The position numbers and the translations under genes were made by a program. DNA of 64,000 nt, taken from the NCBI GenBank assembly GCA_041913905.1, contig JAYSEK010000009.1, positions 1-64,000 of the forward strand, read 5' to 3'. Of this stretch, positions 45,041 to 51,563 are shown piece after piece. The notes below the pieces were generated by a model. That model saw only the letters and a list, made by a program, of their open reading frames with translations. It did no database searches and had not been told where the DNA came from. Position 1 is the first letter of the stretch. Every line of letters starts with the position of its first letter. Source of the stretch: Roseateles_B sp041913905 (GTDB lineage Bacteria; Pseudomonadota; Gammaproteobacteria; Burkholderiales; Burkholderiaceae_C).

Positions 45041-45179
45041 GGGCAGGAGCACCACTCCATGAGCGGATCGCCATCACAAGGCTGGTGTCCTCAAGCTTTT
45101 AGAGCGATCGGCTTTTAAACGAAACATTTCTGTGGCATATTCCGCAATAGCGAAATCACTGCAGATGCCAGGACTGATC

Positions 45180-45830
45180 ATGCGTCACCAAGACTCGATC
45201 CACGAGCTTCTCGTGAAGAACATACCGCGGCAGCTTCTTCTGGGGCTTGAGGAGGCCAAACTGGTCGGCGCTCAACGTGCCTATGCTGCAGCGCGGGGGA
45301 TGGACGACGGGCACTTGCCCAGTGTGGTGGGGCAGTTGCGCCACTTCCATATGAATGAGTCCTTCCATCGAGCACTCGCCGTTGCCGACGCATCTCCTTC
45401 ACCGCTGCGCGGCAATCAGATCGTCACAGGCCGGGCGGGGATCTTCACCTTGGCACGGTTCAACACCAAGTATGGGGTCTGGAACAGCGGGCGGCGTAGC
45501 GAAACCCGAAAACAGATGTCCCTGGCGAACGCAGCCATCGAGCCACTGGTTCAACCCGGACTCTTTTCAGGCTACGTGGAGCCATCCCAAGCGGTTGTAT
45601 TCGTCGTGGCCTGCTTTGCAGGATCGCTGCACAGCCAGCCGGACACACCCGTCTCCATCGAAATCGCGGTCCCAGATCGCCACATGCAAGGCTGGCTTTT
45701 CCGGGAACCCATTGACGCATTCATCAAGCGCTACGACCAGCAGTCGACAGCAGGCCAGGACGATTTGGCTGTGCCGAAGCTGAAGAAGAACATTGGCAAA
45801 CAACAAGACAAAGACGGAACAGGATCATGA
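45180..45830 (+). CDS. unknown protein coupled to an XRE-ImmA/IrrE protease
   Basis: A 216-residue alpha/beta protein. The middle contains GRAGIFTLARFNTKYGVW and RRSETRKQMSLANAAIEPLVQ, and the C terminus is Lys-rich. I do not recognise a family. ATG 45180 is preceded by AGGA, and a GTG at 45132 in the same frame is the alternative. The stop overlaps the ATG of the XRE-ImmA gene (ATGA). That coupling makes a functional pair likely, for example a substrate, toxin or repressor together with the protease. A near-palindrome TTCCGCAATAGCGAAA (45140-45155) lies just before it. Confidence 0.7.
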   Translation: MRHQDSIHELLVKNIPRQLLLGLEEAKLVGAQRAYAAARGMDDGHLPSVVGQLRHFHMNESFHRALAVADASPSPLRGNQIVTGRAGIFTLARFNTKYGVWNSGRRSETRKQMSLANAAIEPLVQPGLFSGYVEPSQAVVFVVACFAGSLHSQPDTPVSIEIAVPDRHMQGWLFREPIDAFIKRYDQQSTAGQDDLAVPKLKKNIGKQQDKDGTGS

Positions 45831-47035
45831 GCAGGGGCGGTGTACAAGGATTTCAGAAAGATCGACTTAGCCAAATTCTTGCGGCCCGTCGTCTGACTCA
45901 AGTCCAGCTGGCCTCGATGGTCGATGTGTCTCCGGCGACCATCAGTAAGTGGCGCGCAGGAACGCAAGCGCCCGAGCGTGACGCGCTTGAACGCCTTGCT
46001 GGCGTGGTCAACGTCACGCCGGAATGGTTTACGCGTGCGCCCGGGGCGAAGTTGTCCTTGCCGCTTTTCCGCAGCAACGCGTCAGCACACGTCGCTGCAC
46101 GAGCCATGCTTGAGGCCCGCCTTGAGTGGGCCCAGGACGTGGCGGCTGCCCTGATGGAGTACGTTGACTACCCCGATGTCAATCTGCCCTCTCGCGATTA
46201 CACAGAGCCGGAACAGATCACTAACGAGGACATCGAGAAGGCTGCCTGCGAATGCCGGGATCTGTGGCGTCTGGGCCGCTCGGCGATTCAAGACTTGGCG
46301 CTGGCCGTAGAAGGCGCTGGGGTCATCCTCGTTCGGGAAGAAACCGGCGTTGCCCAGATTGAAGGGCTGTCGGCTTGGAGCGAAGTATTGGGCCGACCGT
46401 TGATCCTCCTGTCCGCCGACAAGGACAATGGTTACCGCAGTCGCTTCGACCTTGCCCACGAAATCGGGCATCTTGTTCTGCATCGTCACATTCAGCGCAC
46501 GACTGACAGCGCACGCCACAAACTGATGGAGCAGCAGGCGCACCGCTTCGCAGGCGCTTTTTTGCTACCCGCCGAAACGTTCGCCAGCGAAGTTCGCGTG
46601 CCACCGACTCTGGATGACTTGTTGCTGCTGAAGCGCCGTTGGGGCGTATCGGCGGCGGCGATCATCATGCGGCTGAAGGCTCTTGAGATGCTGGATGAAG
46701 ATGGCGCTCTGATGCTTTTCAAACGTCGCTCTGCTCGGTGGGGTGCGAAATCGGAACCCGGAGACGAGGACCGTCGACCAGAGCAACCACGCCTGCTTCG
46801 TCGCACCATTGATCTGCTGGTCGAAGAGAAGGTCATGCCCTTAGAAGCCATCCCGAGGCACATCGGACTGGCTGCGGGCGACGTGGAAGCACTCGCCGGA
46901 TTGCCCGAAGGCTACTTCCAGGGCAAAACCAATGTTGTGGAGTTTGCGCGACTGAAAGCAACCCAGAAGCAGGTTGATGACCAACCAGCCCAAGGCAATA
47001 AGGTGGTGCCGTTCCGGCCCGTCTCCAAATCCTGA
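45827..47035 (+). CDS. XRE-family regulator fused to ImmA/IrrE metallopeptidase
   Basis: A 402-residue protein. The XRE helix-turn-helix domain spans about 12-65 (LTQVQLASMVDVSPATISKWRAG). The ImmA/IrrE zinc peptidase domain has HEIGH at 211-215 and a third ligand Glu in EQQAHRFAGAFLLP near 235. Such proteins cleave phage-type or stress repressors, and the fused version usually controls its own neighbour. It overlaps the unknown gene upstream by four bases. The C-terminal 130 residues are basic and unassigned. Confidence 0.88.
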   Translation: MSRGGVQGFQKDRLSQILAARRLTQVQLASMVDVSPATISKWRAGTQAPERDALERLAGVVNVTPEWFTRAPGAKLSLPLFRSNASAHVAARAMLEARLEWAQDVAAALMEYVDYPDVNLPSRDYTEPEQITNEDIEKAACECRDLWRLGRSAIQDLALAVEGAGVILVREETGVAQIEGLSAWSEVLGRPLILLSADKDNGYRSRFDLAHEIGHLVLHRHIQRTTDSARHKLMEQQAHRFAGAFLLPAETFASEVRVPPTLDDLLLLKRRWGVSAAAIIMRLKALEMLDEDGALMLFKRRSARWGAKSEPGDEDRRPEQPRLLRRTIDLLVEEKVMPLEAIPRHIGLAAGDVEALAGLPEGYFQGKTNVVEFARLKATQKQVDDQPAQGNKVVPFRPVSKS

Positions 47036-47051
47036 TGTGAAAGGAGCAGCG

Positions 47052-47300
47052 ATGTCCAAGAACACAAAGCAGACGTCCTCACGAATTGGTCGGCTGGCGT
47101 CGGAAACGCTGCAAAGCAGCAGTTCGTCGCAAGTGGCCAAGAGCCTGGCCGCTTCGGCACTGTCTCAGCGCAGCGGCGACAAACAGACCGGTGCCAAGAT
47201 GGAAGACAAGGCCGCACGCGTTTTGGCCAGCGACCGATACGCCAAAGAGACGAAAGAACTGGCGGCCTCGGTCCTGTCCCAAGCCAACAAGCAGCGCTGA
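47052..47300 (+). CDS. small Ser/Lys/Ala-rich protein, unknown function
   Basis: An 82-residue protein, very rich in Ser, Ala, Lys and Gln. It contains two similar segments (AKSLAASALSQRSGDKQT and TKELAASVLSQANKQR), so it may be an internal duplication. RBS AAGGAG is correctly spaced before ATG 47052. It follows the XRE-ImmA gene after 16 bp and is probably co-transcribed. I know of no function. Confidence 0.7.
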   Translation: MSKNTKQTSSRIGRLASETLQSSSSSQVAKSLAASALSQRSGDKQTGAKMEDKAARVLASDRYAKETKELAASVLSQANKQR

Positions 47301-47320
47301 GCCAGGGAGTCGAGTCCCTC

Positions 47321-47773
47321 ATGTCACAGGATCTGAGCGACTCGCAACTGAAAGATCTCTGGCGTCAGGGAAAAAACCCGGTCATCTTCAAGCGCAATAA
47401 GCCACTCCCTGTCCTGGCGCGCATTCCGTTCGCCGAAGGGAACATGGAGTGGCTGCGGGATGGCCGACGCTTGAAGCCCGACTGGTGTGCGCAGTTCAAG
47501 GCCTGGGAAATTCCGACTGCGTGGTTCGACAGCGTGATCAAACTCGCGCTGAGACGACACCAAGAGGTCTACGTGATCCAGTTGTACCGGGAGCACCAGA
47601 AATGCGCTCCGGCGTGCTGGAACGCGGAGGGCTTTCACTGCGAATGCTCCTGCATGGGGGAGAACCACGGCGGTGGTCATCCAGGCGGCAACTGGTACGA
47701 GGTTTCCGAAACCTTTGCCGTGTCCTGGGGGCAGCAGCGCTATTCATGCCGCCATTTCCGGGTGCGCGCATAG
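47321..47773 (+). CDS. Cys/His-rich small protein, unknown function
   Basis: A 150-residue protein. The C-terminal third is dense in metal-ligand residues: C95, C99, C107, C109, C111, H116, H120, C143 and H145, in CAPACW, HCECSCMGENHGGGH and SCRHF. One or two zinc sites or an Fe-S site are plausible. The N-terminal part is Trp- and Arg-rich. It begins 20 bp after the small Ser-rich gene, at the end of the same string. I do not recognise the family. Confidence 0.72.
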   Translation: MSQDLSDSQLKDLWRQGKNPVIFKRNKPLPVLARIPFAEGNMEWLRDGRRLKPDWCAQFKAWEIPTAWFDSVIKLALRRHQEVYVIQLYREHQKCAPACWNAEGFHCECSCMGENHGGGHPGGNWYEVSETFAVSWGQQRYSCRHFRVRA

Positions 47774-47781
47774 GGCTGCGG

Positions 47782-47799
47782 TTACTGTAATTACGGTAA
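47782..47799. promoter_or_regulatory. 18-bp near-perfect palindrome between convergent genes
   Basis: TTACTGTAATTACGGTAA reads the same on both strands apart from one base pair. It sits in the 40-bp gap between the Cys-rich gene and the zinc-ribbon membrane gene. It could be a regulator site or part of a terminator, but there is no T-run. Confidence 0.4.
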
Positions 47800-47813
47800 T
47801 CCGACTAGATCCG

Positions 47814-48281
47814 TCATCCCCGCTGGTGTGCCTGCCCACAGGTATGGCAGAACCAAGTTTTCTGCCACTGGCGCTTCGCGGCACTGTATGCCTTCGCCTG
47901 GGCACGCCAGCCCTTCATCAGCAGCCAGCCTAGCGCGATGAGTCCCACGCCGACAGCTGCTTGCTTCCAGTTGTAGCGCAGGCCCGCCAATCCGACGTAA
48001 ACGCATTCACGTGCCAACAGCGGGCACACCGTCATCGACATGTAGATGACGATGCCGCCGATCCCATAGGTTCCGATGAACGGTAGCGGTGACGGCGGCG
48101 CGGGCGGAGCGCAATGCTGAGCCAGCGCCGTGGATTGGGAGCCCTGGCTGCTGCCTTGAACAAACTGCCCATCTGAAGTGACCGCCGTGTGTGTAGCGTG
48201 GAACTGCTGCGTGCCGCCTGCATGCACGACAGCCATCGGCTGAATGTGCGTGCTGCCACAACTCGGGCATTGCATCGCCAT
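47814..48281 (-). CDS. zinc-ribbon membrane protein, unknown function
   Basis: A 155-residue protein. An N-terminal CPSC (5-8) and a C-terminal CHTC (145-148) could together form one zinc ribbon. Two transmembrane helices lie between (about 69-88 and 109-122), so both ends face the same side. The start is two bases after the stop of the lipoprotein gene, so the two form an operon. The middle is Gln- and Ser-rich. Family not recognised. Confidence 0.7.
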   Translation of the reverse strand: MAMQCPSCGSTHIQPMAVVHAGGTQQFHATHTAVTSDGQFVQGSSQGSQSTALAQHCAPPAPPSPLPFIGTYGIGGIVIYMSMTVCPLLARECVYVGLAGLRYNWKQAAVGVGLIALGWLLMKGWRAQAKAYSAAKRQWQKTWFCHTCGQAHQRG

Positions 48282-48283
48282 GG

Positions 48284-49417
48284 TCAGCCCTCCGAACCTT
48301 CGGTGTTGACGGTACAGGTCAGCGTGGCCTCGCCGCCCTCCATGCCCGCCGAAAGCACGCCGACCTTGGTGAAACGGCCATAGGTCTTGCCGTCCTTGCC
48401 CAGCTTCAACGAGCCTGATTTCGCAAGCTGCTGGACCGTAAGGCCGGGCAAGTAGCTGCGGTAGGTTTGCTCACCCCCGTCACGTGACACCGCTACCTTG
48501 CGGACGCTGAACCCATAGACCTTGACGGGCTCGGCGAGCGTGACCGGCGTGACGCCTTGATCTGGATTCCATCCCGACTGCTTGAGCAGCGACTCAGCCA
48601 GTTCAAATCGTGGACCGATGGCCGTGCAGCTCAGCGCCTGTTCGAGCAGCACCTTGGTCTTTGCGTCCACGGGCTGCAACGCTCCGTTGCCGGAGGCAGG
48701 AGGCAGGGTTGGCTTAATGACCACATTGGCGTCATACCCTACCAACCAGAGATTGGTCGGGGCGCCAGGCTGCCATCCGGTGTCGAGCACCAGTTGCTGG
48801 ATAAACCCCTGGAAGGCGAGCTGCTGCCGCTCACTGATCGGCTGCCGGTCGGGAATGGCCAGCATGGGCGGCTTGGGGCCAACGGTGCGGACATTGCCGC
48901 TGTGCTCGACCGCCGTCTGCTGCATGAAGAGGTGCAGGTTCGCGGCGTTGTTGACCGCGTACCCCACCGACTGTCCCCAGCACACCGAGAAGGCGGGCAC
49001 AGGTTCGGACTTGGACTTGCTCCACCAAATGGTCGCTGTGCCGACCCAGCAGTCGTTGCGCGACCAGTCCGTGACCGTGACAGCCACGCGTGGGAAGTAG
49101 GTCTTGGGCGTTCCGTCGTAGGGATGCTTCGCGAAGACATCCGCCAGCTTTGTCGCCGAGACGCGCGGTGCAGCAGGAGCGCTCGAAGGGGTATCACTCT
49201 GACGACCTGCACCGACAGCCGGTGCAGGAGCCCGTGCCGAGTCAGCGGCCGGGGCGGCCTCAGTAGCGCTGGCCGGTGTCCTCGGTGCGTTCCTAGGCTG
49301 CAGGCCCAGCTTGTCACTCAATGACACCGACACGCGGGTACTGCCATCCGGCTGCTCTGTCGTCGCACAGCCAGCCACGATCATGGCGGCGAAGAAAAGG
49401 CCAACAGCGATCCTCAT
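48284..49417 (-). CDS. lipoprotein, unknown function, partner of zinc-ribbon protein
   Basis: A 377-residue predicted lipoprotein. The signal peptide ends in lipobox IVAGC (Cys17), followed by a Pro/Ala-rich linker to about residue 90. A folded part contains DWSRNDCWVGTATIWWSKSK, SVCWGQSVGY and YGFSVRKVAVSRDGGE. I do not recognise the family. It is followed by the zinc-ribbon membrane protein with a 2-bp gap and is divergent from the XRE gene, with 119 bp between the starts. Confidence 0.72.
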   Translation of the reverse strand: MRIAVGLFFAAMIVAGCATTEQPDGSTRVSVSLSDKLGLQPRNAPRTPASATEAAPAADSARAPAPAVGAGRQSDTPSSAPAAPRVSATKLADVFAKHPYDGTPKTYFPRVAVTVTDWSRNDCWVGTATIWWSKSKSEPVPAFSVCWGQSVGYAVNNAANLHLFMQQTAVEHSGNVRTVGPKPPMLAIPDRQPISERQQLAFQGFIQQLVLDTGWQPGAPTNLWLVGYDANVVIKPTLPPASGNGALQPVDAKTKVLLEQALSCTAIGPRFELAESLLKQSGWNPDQGVTPVTLAEPVKVYGFSVRKVAVSRDGGEQTYRSYLPGLTVQQLAKSGSLKLGKDGKTYGRFTKVGVLSAGMEGGEATLTCTVNTEGSEG

Positions 49418-49460
49418 TCAGCTTCTCCCATAGGCTACTTCCATCTGCTCATCAACGACT

Positions 49461-49484
49461 TAACGTCACTTATGGTTGACATTA
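49461..49484. promoter_or_regulatory. operator-like inverted repeat before the XRE gene
   Basis: TAACGTCA, eight bases, then TGACATTA: inverted, seven of eight bases matching. TTGACA inside it (49476-49481) looks like a -35 element towards the XRE gene. A repressor site overlapping the promoter is likely. Confidence 0.5.
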
Positions 49485-49536
49485 TGTCGCTCATCGCTTG
49501 TAGCCCATGCAGAGGTGAGTAGTCACCCTTGGCTGC

Positions 49537-49785
49537 ATGAAGAAGAACAAGGAAAAGCAGTCAGCTCGAATGGTTTTTGCGGCCAACCTGCGCCTGGCCC
49601 GCCGTCTGCGCGACGTTTCTCAGGAAGCCCTGGCGCTGGATGCAGGGCTGTCACGGACATACGTCAGCGAGGTGGAGCGCGGAGAGCGCAACGTGTCCAT
49701 CGACAACATGGGGCTGCTGGCTGACGCCCTGCAGATCCCGCTGAAAGACCTTGTCGATCCGGAGCGCTTCAAGGTCTTGGACTGA
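49537..49785 (+). CDS. XRE-family transcription regulator
   Basis: An 82-residue protein that is essentially one helix-turn-helix domain (NLRLARRLRDVSQEALALDAGLSRTYVSEVERG). Such minimal repressors usually act as dimers on promoters nearby. It sits between the operator-like repeat at 49461-49484 and the iteron/DnaA-box region before the integrase, so it may control integrase, replication or copy number. It is divergent from the lipoprotein operon. Confidence 0.85.
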   Translation: MKKNKEKQSARMVFAANLRLARRLRDVSQEALALDAGLSRTYVSEVERGERNVSIDNMGLLADALQIPLKDLVDPERFKVLD

Positions 49786-49834
49786 GGCTTGAGTCCCCAT
49801 GCTCTGCGGGATGGCCCAAGTCCGCTGCGAGCGG

Positions 49835-50038
49835 TTGTCCACAGATTCGCGCCGCCCAACTACCAGTAGAAGTATCTGAAAAGCTATCAGAACCCCTATC
49901 TGTATAGAGCAGGGGCGATCTATCGACCCTGGCGGGGGCGATTTATCGAGGATGGAGCTTTGCGGCAGGGGTGATCTATCGAGCCGAGCCGGGGCGATCT
50001 AACGTGGACAACTCTTGCTATCCACGAGCTTGTCCACG
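49835..50038. other. putative origin of replication (oriV) of the element
   Basis: The four iterons are flanked by DnaA-box-like sites: TTGTCCACA (49835-49843), TTGTCCACG on minus (50003-50011) and on plus (50030-50038), and CTATCCACG (50018-50026). An AT-richer stretch (49861-49911) with repeated TATCTG/TATCAG could be the melting region. The gap lies between the XRE gene and the integrase stop. The matching initiator would be the RepA_C protein at 14377, about 2.2 kb away on the circular form. Confidence 0.65.
49912..50005 (+). repeat. four iteron-like GGGGYGATYTATCGA repeats
   Basis: Copies start at 49912, 49935, 49968 and 49991. They read GGGGCGATCTATCGA, GGGGCGATTTATCGA, GGGGTGATCTATCGA and the more diverged GGGGCGATCTAACGT. 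Spacing is 23, 33 and 23 bp, close to whole helical turns. All point the same way, as initiator-binding iterons do. Confidence 0.82.
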
Positions 50039-51151
50039 TCAACCCAGCTTTTTGGCAAGGTCTTCCGCGCGCGGATGGTAGTAGCGCTTCAGCATGCGCA
50101 AATCTTTGTGGCCAGTGACCGCCGACAGTTCTAGAACGTTTGTAAGCTTCTCAGCTAGACGTGATGCAGCCTCGTGCCGCGTGTCATGGAAGTGAACGTC
50201 TTCGAGGAAGCCCGGTACGGGCCTGCGCTTGGCCTGTTTGCAGTCGGCCCGATACTGCTCTTGCGCGCGTTCAATGGCCCTCGCAAAGCCCTTTCTTAGG
50301 GCGAGTGCAGTTGTCGGAAAGACAGCCCCCGAGCGCTGGACTTCTTTCTCGCCCTCAAAATCCTCATCGGCCTCTGGTGTCGGCAGCGCTTTGAGGATGG
50401 CCACAGCACGCGTCGAGAGCGGGACCGTTCGCGGGTCGCCGTTTTTGGTGTCTGGCAAATGCGCCGTCTGGCGCACAAGGTCCACGTTTTCCCATGAGAG
50501 CGAAAGAAGCTCGCCGCGCCTCATGGCAGTCTCAATCGCCAACTTGACCAGTGGCAGCAGCCAGGGGTTGCGCGCCCCCTTGCTGAATGTGCCGTCCGCC
50601 AAGCGCTCGCCACCTGTGAGTGCCGCGAGAAGGTAGCGCTCCTCCTCGGCGGAAAATCGCCGATCCCTGGCGCGAGCCTTGTCGGGCCGCTTGATGAGCG
50701 GGATCGGGTTCTCCACATGCACGTCCCATTCGCGGCGGGCATGATTGAACACGGCTGACAGAACATCGATTTCACGATTGACGGTCGCCCCGCTAACCTG
50801 CTTCAGCCGTCGATCTCGCCATGCCGCCACCGCACTACTCGTGACGGCCGACATCTTCAGCTTGGGCAGGACCGCATCCTTCAGGATCACGTCGATCTTC
50901 ACGGCCTCAATGCTGGCCGACTTCTTGGCTGGCGTGACCTCAGCCCGATACCGGAGCAAGATCGCACCCAGCGTGTTTTTCTCAGCCTCGCGCCGATCTA
51001 CCACGCCGCCCGTGTCGGCCGCCCGCTCCAAGTCACGAACCCACTTCTCGGCATCCTCCTTGTAGGAGAACGTGCGTGACTGAGCGGGGTAGCCCTTGCG
51101 CCGGACCTTGGCCTGCCACTGCAGCTCGCCTCGTTTCGTGATGGTGCCCAT
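50039..51151 (-). CDS. int: tyrosine-type site-specific integrase
   Basis: A 370-residue integrase expected to insert the element into tRNA-Pro. The N-terminal arm-binding domain (about 1-60, ITKRGELQWQAKVRRKGYPAQSRTF) and a SAM-like core-binding domain precede the catalytic domain. That domain has box I Arg in TAMRRGELLSL, box II HDTRHEAASRL, TGHKDLRML and nucleophile Tyr in KRYYHP. ATG 51151 was chosen. The frame is open nine codons further upstream, but that part is the 20-bp repeat. It reads away from attR, and its 5' region overlaps the repeat. Confidence 0.93.
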   Translation of the reverse strand: MGTITKRGELQWQAKVRRKGYPAQSRTFSYKEDAEKWVRDLERAADTGGVVDRREAEKNTLGAILLRYRAEVTPAKKSASIEAVKIDVILKDAVLPKLKMSAVTSSAVAAWRDRRLKQVSGATVNREIDVLSAVFNHARREWDVHVENPIPLIKRPDKARARDRRFSAEEERYLLAALTGGERLADGTFSKGARNPWLLPLVKLAIETAMRRGELLSLSWENVDLVRQTAHLPDTKNGDPRTVPLSTRAVAILKALPTPEADEDFEGEKEVQRSGAVFPTTALALRKGFARAIERAQEQYRADCKQAKRRPVPGFLEDVHFHDTRHEAASRLAEKLTNVLELSAVTGHKDLRMLKRYYHPRAEDLAKKLG

Positions 51152-51158
51152 GCGTCTT

Positions 51159-51178
51159 GTGTCCCAAATTTGTCCCAA
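51159..51178 (+). repeat. 20-bp subterminal direct repeat, right copy
   Basis: Identical to 13486-13505 and in the same orientation, 50 bp inside attR and directly upstream of the integrase start. It may serve both as an integrase arm site and as an operator on int. Confidence 0.75.
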
Positions 51179-51228
51179 TTAATGATGGGACAGCTTAGAA
51201 CACCAGTAAAAACGGCACAAGAGCTAAG

Positions 51229-51276
51229 CGTTCGGGACGTAGAGGCCGGAGGTTCGAATCCTCTCACCCCGACCAG
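51229..51276 (+). repeat. right attachment site (attR), tRNA-Pro 3' fragment
   Basis: A perfect copy of 13345-13392, beginning in the anticodon arm and ending after CCA. The 5' half of the tRNA is missing, so this is a fragment, not a gene. It marks the right limit of the element and the return to core sequence. Confidence 0.93.
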
Positions 51277-51339
51277 GAATTCAAGGATGGAGTCACAGCG
51301 ACTCCCCCGTCAGATAGATCAAGAAAATCGACTCAAACC

Positions 51340-51368
51340 AACGGCGCCTTCGGGCGCCGTTTTCGTTT
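51340..51368 (+). terminator. Rho-independent terminator, probably the ancestral tRNA-Pro terminator
   Basis: AACGGCGCC, loop TTCG, GGCGCCGTT, then TTCGTTT. It lies 64 bp past attR in core DNA, where the tRNA-Pro transcript would have ended before the insertion. Confidence 0.8.
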
Positions 51369-51429
51369 GGATCCGCAAGACACAACTGGTCGCAAATCTT
51401 CGGCCGATGTGGTGTGATTGCATGAGGTT

Positions 51430-51461
51430 CCCGGGCTTTCCACTGCCGCAGTGGGCCCGGG
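51430..51461 (+). other. strong bulged hairpin upstream of pilB
   Basis: CCCGGGC-TTT-CCACTG, loop CCG, CAGTGG-GCCCGGG: 13 paired bases with a three-base bulge. There is no T-run, and pilB starts 103 bp later. It could be a leader RNA structure. Confidence 0.5.
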
Positions 51462-51563
51462 CTCGGTTTACAGTGCCGGATGCTGACCTCGCGCTGAGCG
51501 CTCGCCAAACGCGCTCGCGTGCAAGGTCTTCGCTGAAATTCGTTGGGAAGCCCACCGCTCGTC

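Larger units (their letters stand above)
13345..51276. mobile_element. tRNA-Pro-integrated genomic element carrying a defence island and plasmid-like backbone
   Basis: The region between two perfect 48-bp att copies spans about 37.9 kb. It contains a tyrosine integrase next to the right att, an AlpA-like protein, a RepA_C-type initiator, a second tyrosine recombinase, an XRE regulator and an iteron-like origin region. It interrupts the core succession ispB-tRNA-Pro-pilB. Cargo includes a Fic protein, type III R-M, McrBC, Wadjet, Zorya and several unassigned modules. No relaxase, coupling protein, type IV secretion gene, transposase or phage structural gene is visible. I therefore infer an integrative element that may replicate after excision but needs outside help to move between cells. 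Confidence 0.93.

Noticed and set aside
49912..50005. CRISPR array reading of the four repeats
   Set aside because: Repeats are only 15 bp, the gaps are 8 or 18 bp, and no cas gene is present; an iteron array fits better.
51229..51276. Second tRNA-Pro gene
   Set aside because: Only the 3' part from the anticodon arm onwards is present; it is the att copy, not a functional tRNA.
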